DNA of 27,071 nucleotides from IMG/VR virus record IMGVR_UViG_3300048912_000446, positions 1 through 27,071 of that record; one strand, 5' to 3'. Positions 7,539 to 15,370 of the stretch are shown here, one piece after another. Source of the stretch: a virus. Numbering within the stretch: the stretch's first letter is position 1; each line of letters begins with the position of its first letter. Below the pieces are notes generated by a model. The model ran no database searches. It saw only the letters and a program-made list of their open reading frames with translations, and was not told where the DNA came from. The position numbers and the translations under genes are program-made.

Positions 7539-7894
7539 AACCTCTCCTCAAAATCTCCGTCCTCGACCGAATGCGCCGCTCGTTATACGGGCGCAACGTC
7601 GAGGCCGTGTTTTACGGCGTCACGCCGGCGGACGGTGAGGTCGAGATTGCGAGGATAACCAGAGGCTTCAATTTCTCTCGTGAGCGCGCCAAAGAAGAGA
7701 ACAACGGCAAGGTAAAGCTCTGGCTCTCGGCCGACGCGGGAATTGACCGCGAGCAACTTCACATCGGAGGGGCTGTAGAACTGATCATCGACGGGCGATC
7801 TTCGCATTATTCGATTCACGAGCTTCTATCGCAGCAACAGATTGGCGCAGGATATGTTTTACGGCTGGCTCCGACGACAGGGGCGACTGAATGA
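7535..7894 (+). CDS. Head-tail connector / stopper-like protein
   Basis: The product has 119 aa and overlaps both neighbours by ATGA (7535 and 7891), indicating coupled translation. It is beta-rich (NVEAVFYGVTPADGEVEIARITRG, GGAVELIIDGRSSHYSIHELL, AGYVLRLAP), consistent with the small beta-barrel stopper that follows the adaptor in siphophage neck modules. No family motif is certain. The assignment is from gene order and predicted fold. Confidence 0.6.
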   Translation: MKPLLKISVLDRMRRSLYGRNVEAVFYGVTPADGEVEIARITRGFNFSRERAKEENNGKVKLWLSADAGIDREQLHIGGAVELIIDGRSSHYSIHELLSQQQIGAGYVLRLAPTTGATE

Positions 7895-8268
7895 ACCTGA
7901 CGTTTGAAGTCCAGATCAAGGGCGACAACAACAAAGAAGTCGGCCGATTTGTGCGCGCCATCGCCTTCGGGATCGAAGCGCAAATGAAGATCCTGATGAC
8001 AGAGCCGAAGAGCGGCAGGGAATATAAGCGCGGCGACAAGGTTCATATCGCCTCAAAGCGTGCTGAAGCGCCCGCGGTGGATTCGTCGTTTCTGATCAAT
8101 TCAATTCAGACCGTACCACAAGGCGAGACCGAAGCGGTGATAACGATCGGAGCCGAATACGCTGAGCTTCTTGAATTCGAGAAAGAGCGTCCATTCGTCC
8201 GAGTTGCGATTGATCACGTTCTGAAGGAATTCGCCGGCGGCGACATTCTTGCGGGACTAAGGGAATAA
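7891..8268 (+). CDS. HK97 gp10-like tail completion protein
   Basis: The product has 125 aa. The segment YKRGDKVHIASKRAEAPAVDSSFLINSI, then TIGAEYAELLEFEKERPFVRVAI and a final helix, matches the HK97 gp10-like family (grip of head to tail; paired with the tail terminator). Most members read LEfGT-x-x-RPF where this one has LEFEKERPF. It starts at an ATGA overlap with the previous gene. The tRNA-like element starts directly after its stop codon. Confidence 0.8.
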   Translation: MNLTFEVQIKGDNNKEVGRFVRAIAFGIEAQMKILMTEPKSGREYKRGDKVHIASKRAEAPAVDSSFLINSIQTVPQGETEAVITIGAEYAELLEFEKERPFVRVAIDHVLKEFAGGDILAGLRE

Positions 8269-8343
8269 GGCCGCGTAGTTTAATAGCAAAATACTGGGCA
8301 GTTTAGCCCGCTGATGTTGGTGCGAATCCGACCGCGCGCCCCA
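8269..8343 (+). tRNA. tRNA-like sequence with encoded CCA; anticodon uncertain
   Basis: The 72-nt body plus CCA has tRNA dimensions. The T arm is clear: GTTGG, loop TGCGAAT, CCGAC (8316-8332). The D arm is GTTT-AATAGCA-AAAT (8278-8292) after TA at positions 8-9. The acceptor ends (8269-8275 with 8333-8339) pair at five of seven positions, with mismatches at pairs 2-71 and 3-70. The anticodon stem TGGGC/GCCCG (8295-8299 with 8306-8310) pairs fully but leaves only a 6-nt loop, AGTTTA; a 7-nt loop register breaks two pairs. GTT (Asn) is the likeliest anticodon if functional. It lies directly after the stop of the gp10-like gene, 7 nt before the next ATG. It may be a degenerate phage tRNA or a structural tRNA mimic. 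Confidence 0.55.
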
Positions 8344-8350
8344 AAAGCAA

Positions 8351-8836
8351 ATGGCGACCTACACCGAAGCTCAAATCCGAGAGGCGATCGAGACCGTCAT
8401 CAAGCAGGCGGCGCCGGATGCCGTCGTGTTTCCTTGGTGGAATTTATCCGGCGATATAAACGCCTGGCCCGGCAAACTAATCCCGCAGACCGGTCCGGAT
8501 AAAGACAAAGTTCATGGCTACGTGATCTCGCGCGGGAGGACGGAGCCGATACATGGCGGCGATGATGGGCGGATCAACGCCTGCAAGGTGCGGCGGGGCT
8601 TTCGTTACGACATCGTCGGCCTGCACTTCCACGACACCGGCAATCGGACGGCGAATAGCGATCTGAAGTTTAACGCCGAACTGGACAGAATCTGCGACAA
8701 GTTTAATAACGCACTGGATTTTCGGGATACCGCGCTCTCGAGGGGCCACGTGCCGACTTTTGATGTGTTCTTGAGGCTGCTGGGCGGGGCGATGCGCCAC
8801 TGCGCGTTGGGAAGTTTAATGGTCGAGCAGTGCTAA
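8351..8836 (+). CDS. Probable tail terminator / neck protein
   Basis: The product has 161 aa. It lies between the gp10-like protein and the tail tube, the normal place of the tail terminator, which caps the finished tube. The sequence has an N-terminal helix (EAQIREAIETVIKQAAP) and beta segments (RRGFRYDIVGLHFHDTG) ending in a compact domain. No motif is decisive. No ribosome binding site precedes the ATG; the stretch upstream is the 3' end of the tRNA-like element, so its expression may depend on that structure. The C-terminal ~20 residues are Cys/hydrophobic-rich. Confidence 0.6.
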   Translation: MATYTEAQIREAIETVIKQAAPDAVVFPWWNLSGDINAWPGKLIPQTGPDKDKVHGYVISRGRTEPIHGGDDGRINACKVRRGFRYDIVGLHFHDTGNRTANSDLKFNAELDRICDKFNNALDFRDTALSRGHVPTFDVFLRLLGGAMRHCALGSLMVEQC

Positions 8837-8848
8837 CGAGGTAATCAA

Positions 8849-10270
8849 ATGGGCGATCATCTTTTAAGAAACGTTGGAATGTGGCTGAGCAAAAGGCCGC
8901 AACTGGGCATGGGCCTTGATGAAGTCGTCGGCGCGAACTTCCTGAAGTTTGTCACCGATCAGCCGACATTCATCCTGCCGGGATTCGATTCTCGGACCGA
9001 CGCGGGGCGCCCCGGGAACGGCCATGAATTCGCAACGAAGCGCTGCATCGAACGCATTCGCCATTCCGCATATACGATCACCGAAGAGGTCAACACGAGC
9101 TACGCCGGGCGAGGGTTTCTGCGAGGTGTCGGCGGCCCCGTGACTGGCGCGCAGCAAGGTGGGACGGCGGCCTGGAAGTGGTCGGCCAAGATGCTCGATG
9201 CGCTACTGTCGCGGCAATTACCTTTGAGCACGATGATCGGGATCCTCGGTGGTAGCAATTTCAGGATCGCCGATATGGTCGTTGACCGGTCGCGACTTGA
9301 GCAAACCCGAGTTGAAGTACCGCGCTATTCTCTCGATTTTATCGGCAGTGGCAAATTTGCCCGCCCGAACGGCGTTGATATCCAGCAAGTGGAAAGCACA
9401 ACTGCCGCCGGCACGGTCAGCGCGAACGGTAATGCGCAGATTACGGTCACGGCCGCAGTAATGGGCTCAGCCTCACCGCGACTCGTCTCGGTCGCTCTTG
9501 CAAACGGCGACGCGCCGGCAGTATGGGCGGGGAAAGCCCGCGCGGCTCTTAAGGCGGATCCTGTTGTCAGTATCTTCTTCACTGTATCGGGGGCCGGCAC
9601 GGCAATCGTCTTAACCGCAAAACTCGCCGCAGCGAATGACGCGACGATGAACATCGCGATTGCCACTGGGACGGCGACAGGTGTTACTGCCGATCCGACT
9701 TCGGACCATACGACCGCCGGCGCGAAAACGCTACCTGACACCATCCCTGCCATACAGTGCTTCGACGGTAATTTGTCGGAGGTCTTCTGGACGGATCAGG
9801 CGGGCCCCCAAACGCTAACAGGCTCGCCCTGCACAATCCTCAACTGGTTTTGTGAACTGCAGAACAACACGAAGCTTAACGACCGCTGTTCCGGCGACCC
9901 GACCGTCACGATTACGGACGGAGCGCTCACCACCACGCCGAGCCATGTTCGCAAAATGAAGCACGGCGACCGCGTCGTCTCGGCCCAGGTCACGATTCTA
10001 CTCGACGACACGATTCCTGATTGGCTGACTTACGCGACCGGCGACATCCTGACCGACGTGACGTTCCGCGTGAACGGGCCGATTATCGAAGCGCCTCACC
10101 GCCATAGCTTGGCCAGGATCATGCCGAAGGCAAGCATCGCGGATATCGGGCCGACGGAATTCGAGGGCGAGGCCGCGCTGCAAATGACTTTAGAGCCTTT
10201 CTGGGACGATGCGACGGATACGGCGCTCAGGGAGGAGGTCGTTAATGCGGAGACGTCGAACTATGACTGA
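8849..10270 (+). CDS. Major tail tube protein with inserted beta-rich domain
   Basis: The product has 473 aa, longer than a simple tube protein (about 150-300). GAGGTAATCAA precedes the ATG. The outer parts (residues 1-180 and 290-473) look like one tube-type beta-barrel domain split by a repeat-type insertion at about 181-288 (AAGTVSANGNAQITVTAAV, then IAIATGTATGVTADPTSDHTTAG). That Gly/Thr/Ala module is familiar from other phage tail proteins and may project from the tube as decoration. The C-terminal TYATGDILTDVTFRVNGPII region fits a tube subunit. The gene precedes the chaperone and tape-measure genes as expected. Confidence 0.75.
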   Translation: MGDHLLRNVGMWLSKRPQLGMGLDEVVGANFLKFVTDQPTFILPGFDSRTDAGRPGNGHEFATKRCIERIRHSAYTITEEVNTSYAGRGFLRGVGGPVTGAQQGGTAAWKWSAKMLDALLSRQLPLSTMIGILGGSNFRIADMVVDRSRLEQTRVEVPRYSLDFIGSGKFARPNGVDIQQVESTTAAGTVSANGNAQITVTAAVMGSASPRLVSVALANGDAPAVWAGKARAALKADPVVSIFFTVSGAGTAIVLTAKLAAANDATMNIAIATGTATGVTADPTSDHTTAGAKTLPDTIPAIQCFDGNLSEVFWTDQAGPQTLTGSPCTILNWFCELQNNTKLNDRCSGDPTVTITDGALTTTPSHVRKMKHGDRVVSAQVTILLDDTIPDWLTYATGDILTDVTFRVNGPIIEAPHRHSLARIMPKASIADIGPTEFEGEAALQMTLEPFWDDATDTALREEVVNAETSNYD

Positions 10271-10505
10271 AGAAACAGAAGTTTTAGAGCAGGCCGAAGG
10301 GCGAACCTTCGATTTTACCGGGCCGGTCGAGACCTTCAACGAAGAAACGAAGAACGTTTACTACCGCCTTCGCCGTGTCGCGCTGCTGGCTGATGATGAA
10401 AGCAAGTTTCCCGACGGCAAGGTTTACACCGAATGGCAGGTAGTCGAGATTCTGGGCGAGGATTATGCGGCAGGCCTGGTCATCAATAAAAAGTGCTGCG
10501 GCTAA
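10263..10505 (+). CDS. Small hypothetical tail-operon protein, 80 aa
   Basis: ATG 10263 lies inside the last codons of the tail tube gene, whose TGA is at 10268-10270. The frame is open further upstream, but the overlap would then be long and Arg-rich. The acidic protein carries TFDFTGPVETFNEETKNVYYRLRRVALL. Its FDF-x-GP and RLRR-V features recall the N-terminus of the tail chaperone downstream (PFEFDE...VFHRLRKPS), so it could be a related short protein. The function is unknown. Confidence 0.55.
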   Translation: MTEETEVLEQAEGRTFDFTGPVETFNEETKNVYYRLRRVALLADDESKFPDGKVYTEWQVVEILGEDYAAGLVINKKCCG

Positions 10506-10728
10506 GGTTCGCTCGTTCTTTCGCGCCATCTGGTCGTTGATCCGCCACGGTGAGGTCACAGTACAGACGTATGCACTGCGCCGGGCTGAATGCGTTGAAT
10601 GTTTATTGTTCGTCGAGCGCAAGCGCGGCATCTACTGCGGCGCCTGCGGATGTCCGGAGTGGTATTTGAGCGATTTGCGGTCGAAGTGGCGAATGCCGCA
10701 GGTCAAATGTCCGCTCAATAAGTGGTAG
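10465..10728 (+). CDS. Small Cys-rich (zinc-ribbon-like) phage protein
   Basis: The product has 87 aa and overlaps the previous gene by 41 nt. GCGAGGATT supports ATG 10465. Cysteines occur as CVEC (43, 46), YCGACGC (58, 61, 63) and KCPLNKW (82), which would bind one zinc ion, perhaps two. Short proteins with a YCGACGCP motif and a C-terminal CPL-x-x-W recur in phage tail clusters, in my recollection. The role is unknown; a structural or assembly part is possible. Confidence 0.65.
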   Translation: MRQAWSSIKSAAAKVRSFFRAIWSLIRHGEVTVQTYALRRAECVECLLFVERKRGIYCGACGCPEWYLSDLRSKWRMPQVKCPLNKW

Positions 10729-10767
10729 CCTTCAAAATAAGTCCTCATCCTTAGCCATACTCAGTCT

Positions 10768-11064
10768 GTGGCGAACAAGAAAGCCCGAAACCAGAGAAAA
10801 CATGCGAAGCGCCGAGCCTTCGAGCGCTTCGGCCTAACCCTGCACGCCGATGCGCAGCAGCAAATCGTGCGCTCAATTCAGAACAGGGAAGCGCGACTGA
10901 TCAGGCGACAGAGTCGGCGCGTGCTGGTCTTCGAAGTAGAACACGAAGGGCAAAAGCTGCCCGTCGTCTATGACTGCAAACGCAAAACCATCGTAACTGT
11001 GCTTCCGCTGGAGGCCTTAAAACCAGAAGGAGAAAACCATGAGCGAGACGGCAAGGCCCTTTGA
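10768..11064 (+). CDS. Small basic protein, DUF4258/RelE-like pattern
   Basis: The product has 98 aa with a GTG start at 10768. It begins with a basic KHAKRRAFERFGL helix and ends with strands VLVFEVEHEG, KLPVVYDCKRKTIVTVLPLE. The H-x-x-R-A-x-E-R-F-G opening with a final V-YD-x-x-x-x-x-I-V-TVLP strand resembles DUF4258 / BrnT-like small folds related to RNase toxins. No antitoxin partner is visible. It overlaps the tail chaperone start by 26 nt, so it may instead be a normal virion-operon protein. Confidence 0.55.
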   Translation: MANKKARNQRKHAKRRAFERFGLTLHADAQQQIVRSIQNREARLIRRQSRRVLVFEVEHEGQKLPVVYDCKRKTIVTVLPLEALKPEGENHERDGKAL

Positions 11065-11788
11065 ATTTGACGAACAGATTCACGAAGTCAGTTTTCCTGC
11101 GACTACACTTAAAGGTGGAAAAAAGACCGTTTTCCATCGCCTGCGCAAGCCAAGCCTCGAAGAGCTAAACAATCGCGAAGGCCAGATCAAACACGAAACG
11201 ATCAAGATCAACGCGCGCGAGACCGAGATCAAAACCGATCAGCGTGCGGCTGACGCTTGGCTATGGGGCAGGATCGTTCAGGCCGTGAAATGCTATGGCA
11301 GGGGCGACGACTGGCAGGAATTGTCAGAGGATGAGAAAGGCGAATTCAACTCGAGCCATAAATCCGATGCAATCGCTTTTCTGTACAGCGGGAAATCGGA
11401 GATTGACGGCGAGGATGATTACGTGCCGATCGGGCCGGCCGATTGGACGGTCAAGCAGGAAATCGGCGCCAATGCCCAGCCGGATTTTATAGTGCGCCAT
11501 ATCTTGCGCGTACCGACTGCGGAAGAGCGGTTAAGGTACAGCCAGACAGCTTTCAGCAAGCGCTATCTACCGGGAGCTAAGAGGGAACAGTCCAATCTGC
11601 GCGGAAATTTGAAGGCTCATATTGAGCTTTATGACGCTCTGATTCAGCGAATCGAAGGCGGGACCGTGGCGGGCCAGGTGCTATCAGCTAGCAATCGCAG
11701 GGAATTCCTGGCCGCAATCGATCCGATTTGGAAACGGGACATCGTGCAAACCTTGATAGCAGCGCTTGAGGCTCAAATGCCGGACTGA
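11039..11788 (+). CDS. Tail assembly chaperone (G-like)
   Basis: The product has 249 aa with a strong AAGGAGAAAACC before the ATG. The N-terminal beta strands (EVSFPATTLKGGKKTVFHRLRKPSLEEL) and a helical middle and C-terminus fit the chaperone that coats the tape measure during tail assembly. It lies two genes before the tape measure, like lambda gpG. The stop TGA at 11786-11788 overlaps the next reading frame, which is in the -1 frame relative to this one, the same relation as lambda G and T. The family is divergent, so position supplies most of the support. Confidence 0.65.
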   Translation: MSETARPFEFDEQIHEVSFPATTLKGGKKTVFHRLRKPSLEELNNREGQIKHETIKINARETEIKTDQRAADAWLWGRIVQAVKCYGRGDDWQELSEDEKGEFNSSHKSDAIAFLYSGKSEIDGEDDYVPIGPADWTVKQEIGANAQPDFIVRHILRVPTAEERLRYSQTAFSKRYLPGAKREQSNLRGNLKAHIELYDALIQRIEGGTVAGQVLSASNRREFLAAIDPIWKRDIVQTLIAALEAQMPD

Positions 11789-12192
11789 CGGACGCGCTTC
11801 AAAAACACTTCGACCGCTGGTTTGAAGCGCGAAGGAAAAACGGCGGGGAAGCCTGCAAGGGAGAAGAGATTTGCGCAAAGATCGGGCCTCTACGTGATAA
11901 GACCCGCCCGATTGAAGCAATCTGCGAGAAGTGCTCAAAGCTGCCGACAAAGCCGGGCTCGCTGCCCGATTATCTTGCCCCTTTGATTATCCAAGCACAC
12001 AGAATGGAGGCGCTGTTCGAGGCGGGCGCGGGGGTCCCATATCCCCAAGTTTTTACCTACCTCGAATGGGAGGCCTTTCTCGCTCTTAAAGAGGCGCGCG
12101 CGAAGGATCAGGAGAAGGATTTTCCGAAGAAAACAGAGCAAACTCCGGAGGGCGAGACCCAGCGACTGCAGGCCAGGCTTGATAGGGGCTGA
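11785..12192 (+). CDS. Tail chaperone T-like ORF without a canonical start
   Basis: A 135-codon frame runs from a CTG at 11785 to TGA 12190-12192. It is clearly coding (KHFDRWFEARRKNGGEACKG, EAICEKCSKLPTKPG, YLAPLIIQAHRMEALFEAG). The first ATG, at 12004, would discard half of it, and no ATG, GTG or TTG exists between the in-frame stop at 11767 and TTG 11983. CTG 11785 overlaps the chaperone TGA as CTGA, like the ATGA junctions elsewhere in this operon. Translation could begin at CTG by coupling, or the ribosome could shift -1 at the end of the G-like gene; no classic slippery heptamer is seen in the overlap. The gene is placed as lambda T. Four Cys (KGEEIC, EACK, ICEKC) could bind zinc. Confidence 0.6.
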   Translation: MTDALQKHFDRWFEARRKNGGEACKGEEICAKIGPLRDKTRPIEAICEKCSKLPTKPGSLPDYLAPLIIQAHRMEALFEAGAGVPYPQVFTYLEWEAFLALKEARAKDQEKDFPKKTEQTPEGETQRLQARLDRG

Positions 12193-12226
12193 AAAATAAA
12201 CCTGCCGACAGGGCGATACTCCACTT

Positions 12227-15200
12227 ATGGCGAGAAAGATTGAGGTTGTCGTTAAAGGTGATACCAAGCAGCTCGACCGCGATATCCAGAGCGCGGCCGA
12301 CGCCGGCGGGCGAAATATGCGCCAGCTCAAGAGCGCAATCGATTCGACGAATACAAGCCTTGGCGCTATGCGCTCAGCGCTCAGCGCCGTGCAAGGCGCG
12401 TTTGCGGCGTTGGGGGTGGTTGCCGCCGCCAGAATCTTCGAGAATTTCGGCCGCGCCGCCGTGGATGCGGCGGTTAGCATAGACAAGCAGGTCAACTCAC
12501 TTAAGGCGCTGACCGGGAGCGCCGAGGTAGCGCAGAAGCGCTTTCAGGAGCTGTTCAAGATCGCGCAGGCCACGCCGGGATTGACTACAAGTCTCGCCAC
12601 GGCGCTAGACACTCAATTGCGAATCTTTCGTGTCAACGAGCAGACGATTAACAAACTGCTGCCCGTGATCGGCCGGCTGAACGCGGTCAGTCCTCTCGAT
12701 GATCCGCGCCAGCTCGTTAACAATCTGACTCAGCTAATTACGCAGAAGTTCGACCAGCAGGATCTGAAAGAGCTTCTCCGTCAGTCTCCAATTGCCGCGC
12801 AGTTAGTCGCCCAAATCTTCAATGTTGACAACCCGACAAATGCCGAGGCGATTAGGAATGCAGCGAAGAAGCTCGGGATCACAACGGTTGCACGTCTCGC
12901 TGAAGAACTGATTAAAGCGGCCGAAAACAGCAGCGCGCTGAAAAACGCGACCGAGAGCATAGGCGGCCAGTTCGAGAAGTTACAAGATAGAGTCACGGTC
13001 GCGCTCGCGCCAATAGGTGAGCAGATCGCCAAGGTGATCTCCCCGGCAGTTCAGGACCTGGTTAAGCAGTTCGAGCAGAACGGGCCGATCGTTACAAATA
13101 TCATCCGAAGCAACGCGCTGGAAATGCAGGGCTTCGAGCTGGCGATCACGGCCACGATAGATAAGGCGTCAAGGCTCATTGGCGTATTCAGCGGGCTGGA
13201 CCAAAAGGGTGGATTGATACGCAATTTCCTGCTGTTGGCCACGGCGGTCGGAAATCCGACCCAAATAAACCTACTGAAATCGATATTCAATCAAATAGAC
13301 GCGCAGAGAGAGGCGCAGGCTAATCGGCTTTTCCCCGGAGGCGGCAGCGGCTCACCTTTGCTGGTTAATGCGAGAGGCACGGTTACAGATATCAACGGGA
13401 AAGTTCTTGGCAAGTCCGACGATGGCGGCGGGACAGGCGGGAATACAGGAGGCGGTGCCAGCGATTCACAGCGCAGGTCGGCCAGGGAGCGAGTTGAGCG
13501 CTTTCTATCAAGGGTAAGCATATCCGGACTACAGGATCGTACAGAGACTCGCTTGCGTGATTTAGAGACTGCAACACATGAACTGATTAAGACCTATGAG
13601 GGGGAAATAAAAGCGCGGGAGAAATATATCAAAGCCCTTGAGGATCTTGGATTTGCTACTACCTCAATGGTTAGCAAGGGATTCTCGAATCTTGTCCGCA
13701 ATGGCACAAGAGAATTCAACGACGCGAACAGGGATTCGAGCAGATCGTACAATCTTCAATTGCAGAGTATAGATGACCTGTTTAACAGGGGGGCCATCAA
13801 TCCAAGTGAGGCGGAGGCCCTTCGCAGACAAGCTGCGTTGCAGCGAGCCTCAGCGCTTAACTCGAATCTGAATGGTCCCAATGCAAAATTCATAGATCGC
13901 GATGATATCCAAAATCTTCGCGACGAAGCGGAGCACATGACCCGATTGGGGACTGCAGTAAGTAACACCGAGCGTTTCATGCGCGGCTTCAATTCCGCGA
14001 TTGAAACGACCGGTGACGCCTTCGAACGCCTCGGCCAGAATATCGCCAATTCATTTCGCGACGTCAGCTCGCTGCTCAGCAATCTGAAAAACTCGATACT
14101 CAGTTTCTTTAACGATCTGCTCGGCCAATCCCTGCAAAGAGTATTCGGCCAGATCCTGGCGCCGATCGCGGGGCTATTCGGCGGTGGCGGTGGTTTTGCG
14201 CTGCCGGGCGGTGGCAACTTATTCCGAACGCCATCATTCGCGGGGGGGCTTCAATCAATAGCATCGGCGTTTGCGGGCAGCGGGATCAGCGCGCCGGCGT
14301 CGATTACTCAAGCCGCCGGCGGATTCTTCAATCCAGGCAGCATAGGGTCTAGCGGCGGGATTGGCGGGGCTCGCGCCAGTCACGAGGCATTTCAAGTCGG
14401 AATCGCGGGTGCCGCCGCATCAAAATTCTCCTTCGGCGCGCTGGGCAAGAGCCTGGGCAACCTTGCGCCGCTCCTGGGCCTATCGCTTGGCTCAGGCGTC
14501 GGCGGACAGTCAACCGCCGGAAACATCCTGGGATCTTTGGGCGGTCTTGGCGCCGGGATTGGCATATCGAGCCTGATTGCTGGCGCAAGTGTACCGGGCG
14601 CGTTCGGCTCCGTGCTGGGCCTGTCGTCCATTGCGGGCCCGATCGGGCTTGCCGCGGCTCCGCTGCTACTGATTGGGGCCTCACTGCTCGGCAAAGCCGC
14701 TCAGCGCCGGAAAGACGAAGAGGCCTCAGGCCAGTATCTGACGCAAGCCCTGCAGGCCATAGACCAGTTGGCGGCCGGAGTGCAAAGCGGAGCTATCGAC
14801 GGCAGCCAGGCGTCGGCCATTTTCGAAAACCAGATTCTGGCGCAGTTCAGACAGCAGATTTCGGGACTCAAAACCAAATCGGTCGTCGAAAGCCGGCTTA
14901 AGAATCAGGTCGCCGATTTACGCAAAGTCTATGAGGCTCGCATCCCGCCCCTCATCGCAGAGCAGCAAAGGAAAGCGGCCGACGCCCAACGTTTCGCCGC
15001 GATTGACAGCCGTCTGGTTCCGCAGTTCGACACGGGCGGAATAAGCAGGGGCGGTCTCGCATTTCTGCATGATCGAGAAATGGTGCTGACGCCAAGGCAT
15101 CAGGCGGCGATCGCGGCGCGCGCTGGCCAGGATATTTTCCGCGACGTGGGTGTTCCCGGTGTGCAGCCGAACGCCAGATTTGATAACGGAGGCATATTCG

Positions 15201-15370
15201 CCGGGTCCTCGGACAGCAGTCGTGGGCCTGCGACTATTGTGATCGACACCTTGTTTGTTGGGATAGACGCTGAAGGGATCTTTGTAGAAGGCGGCAGCGG
15301 TCCGGCCGGCGAGCAGGTTGTCTTCCGACACATTGAAAACGTCAGGCTCAGAAAGGGGCGAAGAGGGTAA
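12227..15370 (+). CDS. Tape measure protein
   Basis: The product has 1047 aa, the longest gene here; its length sets tail length and it is ejected with DNA. The N-terminus (VVVKGDTKQLDRDIQSAADAGG, AMRSALSAVQGAFAALGVVAAARIFENFGRAA) is the usual tape-measure opening. Long helical segments follow (~30-300 and ~400-620), then a Gly/Ala-rich hydrophobic region (~645-835) and a further helix. The C-terminal VPQFDTGGISRGGLAFLHDREMVLTPRHQAAI and RFDNGGIFAG repeats are typical tape-measure ends. At about 3 nm per 20 residues of helix a tail near 150 nm would be expected, which is a rough inference. The stop overlaps the next ATG (TAATG). Confidence 0.9.
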   Translation: MARKIEVVVKGDTKQLDRDIQSAADAGGRNMRQLKSAIDSTNTSLGAMRSALSAVQGAFAALGVVAAARIFENFGRAAVDAAVSIDKQVNSLKALTGSAEVAQKRFQELFKIAQATPGLTTSLATALDTQLRIFRVNEQTINKLLPVIGRLNAVSPLDDPRQLVNNLTQLITQKFDQQDLKELLRQSPIAAQLVAQIFNVDNPTNAEAIRNAAKKLGITTVARLAEELIKAAENSSALKNATESIGGQFEKLQDRVTVALAPIGEQIAKVISPAVQDLVKQFEQNGPIVTNIIRSNALEMQGFELAITATIDKASRLIGVFSGLDQKGGLIRNFLLLATAVGNPTQINLLKSIFNQIDAQREAQANRLFPGGGSGSPLLVNARGTVTDINGKVLGKSDDGGGTGGNTGGGASDSQRRSARERVERFLSRVSISGLQDRTETRLRDLETATHELIKTYEGEIKAREKYIKALEDLGFATTSMVSKGFSNLVRNGTREFNDANRDSSRSYNLQLQSIDDLFNRGAINPSEAEALRRQAALQRASALNSNLNGPNAKFIDRDDIQNLRDEAEHMTRLGTAVSNTERFMRGFNSAIETTGDAFERLGQNIANSFRDVSSLLSNLKNSILSFFNDLLGQSLQRVFGQILAPIAGLFGGGGGFALPGGGNLFRTPSFAGGLQSIASAFAGSGISAPASITQAAGGFFNPGSIGSSGGIGGARASHEAFQVGIAGAAASKFSFGALGKSLGNLAPLLGLSLGSGVGGQSTAGNILGSLGGLGAGIGISSLIAGASVPGAFGSVLGLSSIAGPIGLAAAPLLLIGASLLGKAAQRRKDEEASGQYLTQALQAIDQLAAGVQSGAIDGSQASAIFENQILAQFRQQISGLKTKSVVESRLKNQVADLRKVYEARIPPLIAEQQRKAADAQRFAAIDSRLVPQFDTGGISRGGLAFLHDREMVLTPRHQAAIAARAGQDIFRDVGVPGVQPNARFDNGGIFAGSSDSSRGPATIVIDTLFVGIDAEGIFVEGGSGPAGEQVVFRHIENVRLRKGRRG

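Noticed and set aside
11767-11788. Classical -1 slippery heptamer in the chaperone overlap
   Set aside because: No X-XXY-YYZ heptamer is found in the 22-nt overlap in the correct frame, so standard lambda-like frameshifting is not supported.
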